Source: Pseudomonas viridiflava (GTDB lineage: Bacteria > Pseudomonadota > Gammaproteobacteria > Pseudomonadales > Pseudomonadaceae). From it: a stretch of 64,000 bases of DNA. The stretch is from positions 62,001 through 126,000 of the forward strand of contig NZ_UTVH01000073.1 of NCBI RefSeq assembly GCF_900585905.1, read 5' to 3'. Under the pieces are notes generated by a model. That model ran no database searches. It was not told the origin of the DNA and was given only the letters and a program-made list of their open reading frames with translations. The position numbers and the translations under genes were made by a program. Shown here in pieces: positions 57,183 to 64,000 of this stretch. The stretch's first letter is position 1. Each line of letters opens with the position of its first letter.

Positions 57183-57317
57183 GCGTTCAGGTACAGGGCA
57201 CGAGCCGGGTCTGAACGCAACACTGCGAAGCGACAGAATCTCGGTAACGCCGGCATTGAACGGCTCCACCATCCTTGGTGTCGTTGTCATGGAGCCCAGG
57301 ATTCGGCTTTAGCCAAA

Positions 57318-57890
57318 TCACTCAGCCTTCACCCGCCGCGGCCTGGAAACGATGGACTCGATGTTCCTGCGGCCAATCAGCGGTGGCCTGGCGGGTTGTT
57401 GATCGGCCAGCCATTTGAACATCACCAGGCAATCCACCAGGCCCAGGCGGCCGTGCTGGTAGGCCTTGGGCAGACGGCCAACGGTTGCAAAGCCAAGTTT
57501 GTGCCACAAAGCGACGGCGACTTCGTTGCTGGCGACCACGGAGTTGAATTGCATCGCCTTGAAGCCGCTTTGCAGCGCGACTTTCTGCGAGTGTTCGCAC
57601 ATCAGACGCGCCACGCCGCGCCCGCGAGCGGCTTCGCTGACCATGTAGCCGCAGTTGCTGACATGGCTGCCGGGCCCGGCGGCGTTGGCTTTGAGGTAAT
57701 AGCTGCCCAGTAACTCGCCCTCCTGCACGGCGACGAACGTGCGCAATGGCAGCTCCAGCCAGAGATGGCGGGCCTGCTCGCAGGTCAGCAGCGGGTCGTA
57801 GGCATAGGTTTCCTGCGCGGCGATCACAGCCTGGAAGGTGGGCCAGAAACGCTGGAAATCCTCGGCGGTCATTGGGCGTATATCGATCAT
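57318..57890 (-). CDS. GNAT-family N-acetyltransferase
   Basis: This 190-residue protein has the GNAT core: VQEGELLGSYYLKANAAGPG (strands), NCGYMVSEAARGRGVARLMC (acetyl-CoA loop R-G-x-G-x-A) and FNSVVASNEVAVALWHKLGF. It is full length. The ATG at 57890 follows AAGG. The substrate is unknown. Confidence 0.88.
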   Translation of the reverse strand: MIDIRPMTAEDFQRFWPTFQAVIAAQETYAYDPLLTCEQARHLWLELPLRTFVAVQEGELLGSYYLKANAAGPGSHVSNCGYMVSEAARGRGVARLMCEHSQKVALQSGFKAMQFNSVVASNEVAVALWHKLGFATVGRLPKAYQHGRLGLVDCLVMFKWLADQQPARPPLIGRRNIESIVSRPRRVKAE

Positions 57891-57976
57891 GGGCAACCTT
57901 GCCAAGTGGGTCAGGCGACAAGTCTCGGGCTTTGGGCAGCGAGTGCCAAGTCTGGTTTCAAATCGTCAGCCTCGAC

Positions 57977-58348
57977 TCAACCCAGCAGATGCCTGGAAAT
58001 GAGCCGGGAAATCTCCACCATCGAGGTTTTACCGGTGAACTCGAACTTCACTTTACCCAGGGCCGAGAAGTAGATTTCCAGCTCCGAGTCGAGGTCGAAG
58101 GTGCCGGAGGTTTCGATGGAGTAGGCGACGATGTTCTTGTAAGGCAGCGACGTGAAGTCTTTCTTGCTGCCGGTCAGGCCCTGGACGTTGACCGCAATGA
58201 TGCGTTTGTCGGTGAATACCACGCCATCGCGCATGGACTTGTACGAGTCGATGACCTGCTCGTCTTCGAGCAGCAACGCGCTCACGCGCTCGGCGTACTC
58301 GTCATTCTGCTTGAGCTTGAAGAAGCCTTTGTTATTGAAATCGATCAT
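57977..58348 (-). CDS. Bacterial PH-domain protein
   Basis: This 123-residue protein is one bacterial pleckstrin-homology domain: an N-terminal helix (ERVSALLLEDEQVIDSYKS), DGVVFTDKRIIAVNVQG, LPYKNIVAYSIET and FELDS-like strands ending in a C-terminal helix. Role unknown; related proteins are small cytoplasmic domains induced by stress. Confidence 0.85.
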   Translation of the reverse strand: MIDFNNKGFFKLKQNDEYAERVSALLLEDEQVIDSYKSMRDGVVFTDKRIIAVNVQGLTGSKKDFTSLPYKNIVAYSIETSGTFDLDSELEIYFSALGKVKFEFTGKTSMVEISRLISRHLLG

Positions 58349-58448
58349 GCACCACGCTCCCTCGCTACGTTAGTCTTGACGGATTCTGCTCACGCAGCCG
58401 CCGTGCATGTTCGGCCACTGCTGCAGCGGTTTCAACCAGAGATTAGCG

Positions 58449-58769
58449 ATGACCCATTCCCACGCCTCCCTGCATGCGCGCGACGTCTATCAGGTGTTGA
58501 AAGACGCCGCCATGGGCACGCTGACGCTGCGTAAACTCAGCGCAGACACGCCGGGGCAAACCCGGGTCGACATCGACGGCTGGACGCTGACGTTGATCAT
58601 TGAAGGCGCGCAGCTGAGCCACTGTCAGGCCTGCGAAGCGCCCGACGGTCGCCGCGCCAGCCAGGACAACTGGCAGCGTCACGGCACTGATCCGGTCAAG
58701 CTGCTGAGCCTCTGGGAGCATCAACAACTGCAGCAACTGTTGCAATTGGCCGGGCGCGCTCAGGAATAG
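58449..58769 (+). CDS. Hypothetical protein, probably DUF7693
   Basis: This 106-residue protein contains ARDVYQVLKDAAMGTLTLRK, then VDIDGWTLTLIIEG, and a CQACEAPDGR motif with two cysteines, as in a Pseudomonas-specific family of unknown function (DUF7693 by memory). The ATG at 58449 is preferred over an upstream one at 58407. Its end overlaps the convergent MocR-like gene by 10 bp. Confidence 0.7.
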   Translation: MTHSHASLHARDVYQVLKDAAMGTLTLRKLSADTPGQTRVDIDGWTLTLIIEGAQLSHCQACEAPDGRRASQDNWQRHGTDPVKLLSLWEHQQLQQLLQLAGRAQE

Positions 58770-60091
58770 GCACTGACGACCGACTTGACGATCGTCAAAG
58801 CGGCTCGAAGCGTTGTGATGTCCACCGACCCCAGCGCCAGGCGAATGGCGTGAGGCACCTGCGGTGAGATGGCGAACGGCTCGGCGGTGGACACCGAGAT
58901 GTTGTGCTCCAGCAAGGCCACGGCGATCCGGTCGGCGCGGGCGTCTGCGGGCAGTGGCAGCCAGGTGAAGTAGGAACAGGGATAGCTCTGGGGATTCAGC
59001 CCGCTCAACAGATGATTCGCCAGCTTCTGCCGCGCGCGGGCATCGGCCCGCTTTTGCGCCTCCAGTTGGCTGACGGTGCCATCATCGAGCCAGGCGCAGG
59101 CAATGGCGCTCATCACGCCTGCCGTGTTCCAAGTGGTTGCGCGAATGACCCGTTCAAGTGCCGCAACGTGACACTGCGGCGCGGCGACGAAGCCGAAACG
59201 CAGCCCGGTGGCGACATTCTTCGATAATCCGGACACGTACAAGGTGCGCTCGGGCGCCAGTGCAGCCAGAGGCGGTGGCGGGCTTTCGGCGAGAAACGCG
59301 TAGGCAGCGTCCTCGATGATGTGCATACCGTGATGCCGCGCTATCTCCACCAGACGCTCGCGCTGCGCCACATCCATGACCCAGCCCAGCGGATTGTGCA
59401 GCGTCGGCATGCAGTACACCCCGCGCACCTTACGCTGGCGGCAGAGCCTGGCCAATGCGTCAAGGTCCGGGCCGTCAGCGGTGGCGGGGATTGCCACCAG
59501 TTCCAGATGCAGTGCCTGCGCCAGCACCTTGAAACCGGAGTAGGTCAAGGCATCGGCGGCAACCACATCACCAGGCTTGAACAGCGCCATCATGACCACC
59601 GTCAGCCCATGCTGCGCACCGCTGACCAGCAAGACCTGCGCGGGGTCAACCTTCAGCCCCCGGCACAGCAGATGCCGCGCCACCGATGCCCGCTCGTGGC
59701 GTCGCCCGGCATGGGGTTGGTAGCGCAGCAACGACTCCAGGTCACCCGACAGCGCTAACTGGCGCAGCGCGGTACGCAGCCGTTCAGCCTGCCCTGGTAA
59801 CGAAGGGTAATTGAAGTTCAGATCGATGAGCCCCGGCGTCACCTCGGGCTGCTCGATGCCGAGCCCTGTCGGCAGGGCCGCGTCCCGAACAAACGTGCCA
59901 CGCCCGGATTCACCACTGACCAGCCCCATGATTGCAAGCTCGGCATAGACCCTTGAAGCGGTGACCAGTGCCAGACCTTCGGTCCTGGCCAGTTCGCGAT
60001 GCGTCGGCAGGCGCGAGCCGGGCGCTAGCTGGCCCGAACGAATATCCGCAGCAAAGGTGTCTACCAAGGACTTGTAGCGGGCGCGAGACAT
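58760..60091 (-). CDS. MocR-type regulator (GntR HTH plus aminotransferase domain)
   Basis: This 443-residue protein has an N-terminal GntR winged HTH (RYKSLVDTFAADIRSGQLAP, GSRLPTHRELARTEGLALVT) and a class I aminotransferase-like domain. The pyridoxal-phosphate lysine is in YVSGLSKNVATGLRFGFV. It probably controls the divergent EamA transporter gene (84 bp gap), a common pairing. The start at 60091 gives normal length; the longer open frame has no support. Confidence 0.92.
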   Translation of the reverse strand: MSRARYKSLVDTFAADIRSGQLAPGSRLPTHRELARTEGLALVTASRVYAELAIMGLVSGESGRGTFVRDAALPTGLGIEQPEVTPGLIDLNFNYPSLPGQAERLRTALRQLALSGDLESLLRYQPHAGRRHERASVARHLLCRGLKVDPAQVLLVSGAQHGLTVVMMALFKPGDVVAADALTYSGFKVLAQALHLELVAIPATADGPDLDALARLCRQRKVRGVYCMPTLHNPLGWVMDVAQRERLVEIARHHGMHIIEDAAYAFLAESPPPPLAALAPERTLYVSGLSKNVATGLRFGFVAAPQCHVAALERVIRATTWNTAGVMSAIACAWLDDGTVSQLEAQKRADARARQKLANHLLSGLNPQSYPCSYFTWLPLPADARADRIAVALLEHNISVSTAEPFAISPQVPHAIRLALGSVDITTLRAALTIVKSVVSAYS

Positions 60092-60175
60092 AAGCCTGTA
60101 TCCATGACAATTTTTTGATTGTCCTAATAGTTGGCCGCACAGTGCCCGGAACGCAACCGAAACGAGGCAGATCGA

Positions 60176-61069
60176 ATGGACTCCATGCCCAGCACCCCAA
60201 CTCAAGCGGCTAAAAAATCGACTGGCTGGCTCAACGGCCTGATCGGTGTACTGATTTTCAGTGGCTCGCTGCCCGCCACCCGGATCGCAGTGCTGGAGCT
60301 GGACGCGTTTTTTCTGACCGTCGTTCGGGCCACCATCGCCGGCGTAATCGCACTGGCCGTGTTGCTGCTCTTGCGACAACGGCGCCCGGCGCCTGGCCAG
60401 CTGTTGTCGCTGCTGATCGTCGCGACGGGGGTGGTTGCAGGTTTCCCGTTGCTGACGGCACTGGCGTTGCAGCATGTCACCTCGGCGCACTCGATTGTCT
60501 TTCTCGGCTTGCTGCCGCTGACCACCGCCGCATTTGCCGTGCTGCGGGGCGGCGAGCGGCCGCGTCGCGGGTTCTGGGGGTTTTCGCTGTTAGGCGCCCT
60601 GGCAGTGGTCAGCTTCGCCATCGCTCAGGGTGCTCAGGCATCGGCCACGGGCGATGTGCTGATGCTGGCGGCCATCGTGCTCTGCGGTCTGGGCTATGCC
60701 GAAGGCGCCAGGCTGGCGAAAAGTCTGGGCGGGTGGCAGGTGATCTGCTGGGCCCTGGCGCTGTCATTGCCGCTCATGGCGCCTCTGAGCGTCGTGCTCG
60801 CCCCGGCGTCCGTCGCCACTGTGAGCGTGCCAGCGTGGCTGAGCCTGGCCTATGTCTCACTCTTCAGCATGCTGATCGGCTTCGTGTTCTGGTATCGCGG
60901 CCTGGCCCAGGGCGGAGCCGCTGCGGTGGGGCAGCTGCAATTGCTGCAACCCTTCTTCGGCCTCGCACTCGCGGCAGCTGTGCTGCATGAGCCCGTCAGC
61001 CCCGCCATGCTGGGCGTCGCCGCTGTCGTGATCCTGTGTGTGGCGGGGGCCAAACGCTTCGCGGGCTAA
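60176..61069 (+). CDS. EamA/DMT-family transporter
   Basis: This 297-residue inner-membrane exporter has ten predicted helices in two EamA repeats (WLNGLIGVLIFSGSLPATRI, ... SVLIGFVFWYRGLAQGGAAA-like end). It has the usual size. GAGG precedes the ATG at 60176. It is likely controlled by the divergent MocR-type regulator, and may export an amino acid or related metabolite. Confidence 0.9.
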   Translation: MDSMPSTPTQAAKKSTGWLNGLIGVLIFSGSLPATRIAVLELDAFFLTVVRATIAGVIALAVLLLLRQRRPAPGQLLSLLIVATGVVAGFPLLTALALQHVTSAHSIVFLGLLPLTTAAFAVLRGGERPRRGFWGFSLLGALAVVSFAIAQGAQASATGDVLMLAAIVLCGLGYAEGARLAKSLGGWQVICWALALSLPLMAPLSVVLAPASVATVSVPAWLSLAYVSLFSMLIGFVFWYRGLAQGGAAAVGQLQLLQPFFGLALAAAVLHEPVSPAMLGVAAVVILCVAGAKRFAG

Positions 61070-61132
61070 GCGTCGATTGTTGTGTTCGGACAGACAGTCG
61101 AACCCGTTGATGAACAACAGGCCCACCCCTGC

Positions 61133-62056
61133 TCACCCACCCGCCCCTTTCACCGGCCCGTGTTCGTTCATCAGTTCGGCAATCCAGTCGATGAACACGC
61201 GCAGTTTGGCGTTTATGTGGCGGTTGGGCGGGAAGGCGACGTAGAGGGGCATTGAGTCCAGATGCCAGTCCTCGAACAACGACACCAGTTCGCCGCGTGC
61301 CTGATAAGGCCTGGACATGTACTGCGGCAGCCAGAGCACGCCCAAACCGGCCAGACCGGCGGCGAGGTAGGCGTTGCCGTCATCCACCGCCAGTACGTAG
61401 CGGCCGTTGATGCGCAGGCTTTCAGCATTGCGGTGCATGGCATAAGGCAAGGCCTTGCCCAGCCGCGCCCAGAGGAAACCGACCATGCGGTGGTCAGAAT
61501 TTTCCAGCTCCCGGGGGTCGACCGGTGTGCCCATGCGCTGCAGGTAGCCCGGTGTGGCGAACACCCCCAGTTGCAAATCGCCCACCTTGCGCGCCATCAG
61601 CGACAGATCGGTCAGCTCTCCTCCGCGCACCACGCAATCGACGTTATCGCTGATGACATCGACCATGCGATCACTGACGCCCATGTCGATCTGGATGTCC
61701 GGGTAGCGCGCATGAAAGTCAGGCAGGGCTGGCACCAGAATCATGCTTGCCAACGGGCTTGGCACATCCACGCGCAGACGCCCCCTTGGCGCGGTGGCGG
61801 CGCTGGACAGCCCGGTCTCGGCGTCATCCAGATCAGCCAGCAGGCGTATGACCCGCTCGTAATACACAGCGCCATCGGCGGTGACGTTGACCTTGCGTGT
61901 GGTGCGATTGAGCAGGCGCACCCGCAGCCGCGCTTCCAGCTGCTGAACCAGTTGGGTGACAGTGGTCTTGCTCATGTGCAGGGTGTGCGCGGCTTTGGTG
62001 AAACTGCCTGTTTCCACCACGCGGGCGAAGGCTTGCATCGCATCGAAACGGTCCAT
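61133..62056 (-). CDS. LysR-family regulator (type acting on divergent RidA gene)
   Basis: This 307-residue protein has the HTH AFARVVETGSFTKAAHTLHM, then SKTTVTQLVQQLEARL, and a substrate domain of the DsdC/CrgA-like class. I chose ATG 62056. It is divergent from a RidA-family gene with a 145-bp gap, so it may regulate it. Confidence 0.9.
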   Translation of the reverse strand: MDRFDAMQAFARVVETGSFTKAAHTLHMSKTTVTQLVQQLEARLRVRLLNRTTRKVNVTADGAVYYERVIRLLADLDDAETGLSSAATAPRGRLRVDVPSPLASMILVPALPDFHARYPDIQIDMGVSDRMVDVISDNVDCVVRGGELTDLSLMARKVGDLQLGVFATPGYLQRMGTPVDPRELENSDHRMVGFLWARLGKALPYAMHRNAESLRINGRYVLAVDDGNAYLAAGLAGLGVLWLPQYMSRPYQARGELVSLFEDWHLDSMPLYVAFPPNRHINAKLRVFIDWIAELMNEHGPVKGAGG

Positions 62057-62201
62057 GACACCTCGGGCGCAGGCTGAATGTGACAGCTGGATTGTTTGGG
62101 ATTGGCAAACAGTGCTGCCTACACTTGCTCGTTTATGCCCCTGACGCAAGCGCCTACAGTCGCTTCATCACTCATCCGGGTCAGCGACCCAAGGAGCATG
62201 T

Positions 62202-62606
62202 ATGACTGTTCGTGATGTTGTTTTCCCCCAGGGCCGGCGCGCGCTGTACGAGCGTAATCGCTATTCGCCTGCCGTTCGCTCCAACGGCTTTCTGTTTGTG
62301 TCCGGGCAAGTGGGCAGCACTGAAGACGGCTCGCCGGAGCCGGAACTGGAAACCCAGGTGCGTACAGCGTTCGAAAACCTCAACGCGGTGTTGCACAGCG
62401 CGGGCTGCAGCTTCGACGATGTGGTCGATGTAACGGTGTTCATCGTCGACCCGGAATCGACCTTCGACACCATCTGGAAAGTGATCCCGGAGTTCTGGGG
62501 CGAGGCGCCACACCCGACGCTGACGGGCGTGGGCGTGACCTGGCTGTACGGCTTCCAGTTCGAAATCAAGGTCATCGCCAGATTGCCCGAAGCCCGCAAC
62601 GGCTAA
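62202..62606 (+). CDS. RidA-family protein
   Basis: This 134-residue protein belongs to the YjgF/YER057c/UK114 family, whose members deaminate reactive enamines and imines. The RidA pattern RSNGFLFVSGQVGS, then ETQVRTAFENLNAVLHSAGC and VVDVTVFIVD, is present. The expected catalytic Arg near the C terminus (VTWLYGFQFEIKVIARLPE) is replaced in position by other residues, so the activity may differ from E. coli RidA. AAGGAG precedes the ATG. Confidence 0.88.
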   Translation: MTVRDVVFPQGRRALYERNRYSPAVRSNGFLFVSGQVGSTEDGSPEPELETQVRTAFENLNAVLHSAGCSFDDVVDVTVFIVDPESTFDTIWKVIPEFWGEAPHPTLTGVGVTWLYGFQFEIKVIARLPEARNG

Positions 62607-64000
62607 TCCGCCAGGCCGCCCATGCGCTGCGCCAGCCACAGGGTGCGAAAGGCACCGTCCTGATTGCGCAACTCATCGGGCGGGCCGTCCTGCACCAGTT
62701 GGCCCTCGTCAAGGACAATGACCCGATCAAAGCTGGCAATGGTGGACAGCCGATGCGCGATGGCCAACACCGTGCGCCCGCGCATCAGGTTGGCCAATGC
62801 CGTCTGGATGATGGCCTCGGAGCGCGAATCCAGCGCCGAGGTGGCTTCGTCGAGAATCAGGATCGGCGCATTTTTCAGAAAGGCCCGAGCGATGCCCAGG
62901 CGCTGGCGCTGACCGCCGGACAACATCACGCCGCGCTCACCCACCAGCGTGTCATAGCCGTTGGGCAGGGCGTTGATGAAGTCGTCGCAATAGGCCTGGC
63001 GGGACGCTTCGATGACCTGCTCACGGGTGGCGTTGGGCTGGCTGTAAGCGATGTTTTCATAAATGCTGCGGTTGAACAGCGCCGCCTCCTGGGGCACCAC
63101 GGCAATCTGCTGGCGCAGGCTGTCCTGGCTGACGGTGCGAATATCGCGATCATCAATCAGCACAATGCCGCTGCGCACATCATCCAGGCGTTGCAGCAAA
63201 TGGATCAGGGTCGACTTGCCTGCCCCTGAAGCCCCCACAATGCCCACTGTCTGCCCCGCCGGGATGTCCAGAAAGAAGTGGCTGAAGACCCCTCGCCCCT
63301 CGGGATAGCTGTAGCTGACATCAATGAAGCGTATGGCGCCCCCGGTTGACGCCAGTTCTTCGTGGCTGTCGCTCAAGGCATGAGGCTGGGCGATGATGCC
63401 CAGGGTTTCGGCAATCACTCCCATCTGCTGCGAGGTGTCCACCAACGCCAGGGCCAGGTCACGTGAGCCGTGCAGAATGCGGAAAGTCAGCGCGCTGACC
63501 ATCACCACATCCCCCGCCGTTACCAGGCCGTCAATCCATAAATCGATCGCCCAGCCGAGCATGCCGCCGGCCATCACCGACAGGCAGACGTCATGCAGTA
63601 CTCGGGCTTTTTCCAGGTAGATCCAGCTACGCCGCTGGGCCTTGGCTTCAACGCCAATGGCTTTCTCCAGCCGCTTGCGCTCGCGTCCACGGGCCGAAAA
63701 AGCCTTGATGCTCCAGACGTTCGAGACCAGATCGACTATTTCGCCGCCCACCCGCGCCGACTGCGACGCGAAGGCGATATGCCGTGTCCGCCCGCGAACG
63801 CCGATCACCGTAATCAACGCCGCCACCACCACCACGCAGGCGATCAACGCCATTGCCATGGACAGGCGAACGGTGCACAACACGATCACTGCCCCGAGGA
63901 AGTCCACGCAGGGCGGAATGATCTTCCACAGGAGGCCACCGTAAATCGAACCTGCCGCAGCGCCCGCCGAGGAGATCCTGTTGGCCAGCGCACCCGCAAA
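62603..64000 (-). CDS. ABC exporter (permease/ATPase fusion), 5' end outside window
   Basis: At least 465 residues of an MsbA-like half transporter are present; the start lies beyond base 64000, as the frame is open to the edge. The ATPase domain has Walker A GIVGASGAGKSTL, the Q-loop region VVPQEAALFNRSI, the signature LSGGQRQRLGIARAF and Walker B ILILDEATSALDS. It also has the H-loop AIAHRLST. The membrane part is partial. Its stop overlaps the convergent RidA gene by 4 bp. The substrate is unknown. Confidence 0.92.
   Translation of the reverse strand, partial: FAGALANRISSAGAAAGSIYGGLLWKIIPPCVDFLGAVIVLCTVRLSMAMALIACVVVVAALITVIGVRGRTRHIAFASQSARVGGEIVDLVSNVWSIKAFSARGRERKRLEKAIGVEAKAQRRSWIYLEKARVLHDVCLSVMAGGMLGWAIDLWIDGLVTAGDVVMVSALTFRILHGSRDLALALVDTSQQMGVIAETLGIIAQPHALSDSHEELASTGGAIRFIDVSYSYPEGRGVFSHFFLDIPAGQTVGIVGASGAGKSTLIHLLQRLDDVRSGIVLIDDRDIRTVSQDSLRQQIAVVPQEAALFNRSIYENIAYSQPNATREQVIEASRQAYCDDFINALPNGYDTLVGERGVMLSGGQRQRLGIARAFLKNAPILILDEATSALDSRSEAIIQTALANLMRGRTVLAIAHRLSTIASFDRVIVLDEGQLVQDGPPDELRNQDGAFRTLWLAQRMGGLAD

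Noticed and set aside
50720..57300. Search for a repeated tRNA-Met 3' end as attachment site
   Set aside because: No second copy of the T-arm/acceptor sequence was seen in the block by eye.

Overview
The window is a chromosomal stretch of a fluorescent Pseudomonas, most likely from the P. syringae species complex. This rests on the gene content and order (hemA-prfA-prmC-moeB-murI diverging from a TPR lipoprotein-lolB-ispE-tRNA-Gln-prs-rplY-pth-ychF run), high GC, REP-type palindromes, and HrpL-type (hrp box) promoters in front of type III secretion genes. The species or pathovar cannot be fixed from the sequence alone.

Bases 1-14066 are conserved housekeeping sequence: a photolyase (cut by the window edge), a cysteine-cluster protein, the lipid A deacylase PagL, an overlapping five-gene leftward operon (tetrapyrrole entry, translation termination, ThiF/MoeB-type adenylylation, peptidoglycan D-Glu), then a rightward run for outer-membrane lipoprotein sorting, isoprenoids, PRPP and translation.

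Bases 14067-19998 are accessory. An IS3-family element with a broken orfB ends 9 bp before a consensus hrp box. The box drives a two-gene operon: a CesT-like type III chaperone and a 1116-residue effector candidate that I cannot assign to a named family. The effector has a possible Cys-His-Asp site near its N terminus, a SUMO-consensus-like site, a perfect bipartite nuclear localisation pattern, acidic stretches, and four C-terminal repeats that resemble AP2/ERF DNA-binding modules. This is the strongest candidate for an undescribed system. An IS91/IS801-like transposase remnant lies downstream.

Bases 20191-34708 encode mostly surface or secreted proteins: a HAF-repeat autotransporter, a MarR/FAD-monooxygenase pair with palindromic operators, a secreted GH13 amylase, a delta-60/RTX protein and two tandem subtilisin-type autotransporters. 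Bases 34709-39000 hold small or poorly known genes (HTH protein, Lys/Ala-rich protein, MBL-fold protein, GNAT). Bases 39127-50251 hold metabolism and sensing: a LysR-controlled beta-HAD/aldehyde dehydrogenase/M20 operon, sdaA with a divergent LysR gene, a DUF3100 membrane protein and a chemoreceptor.

After tRNA-Met (50670) a second accessory zone carries an XRE regulator, an ankyrin-repeat protein, a DUF4260/LysR pair, and a divergent pair of type III effector candidates: a Fic-motif protein with a consensus hrp box, and a 548-residue alanine-rich protein with a degenerate hrp box. The window ends in small metabolic, regulatory and transport genes and a truncated ABC exporter.
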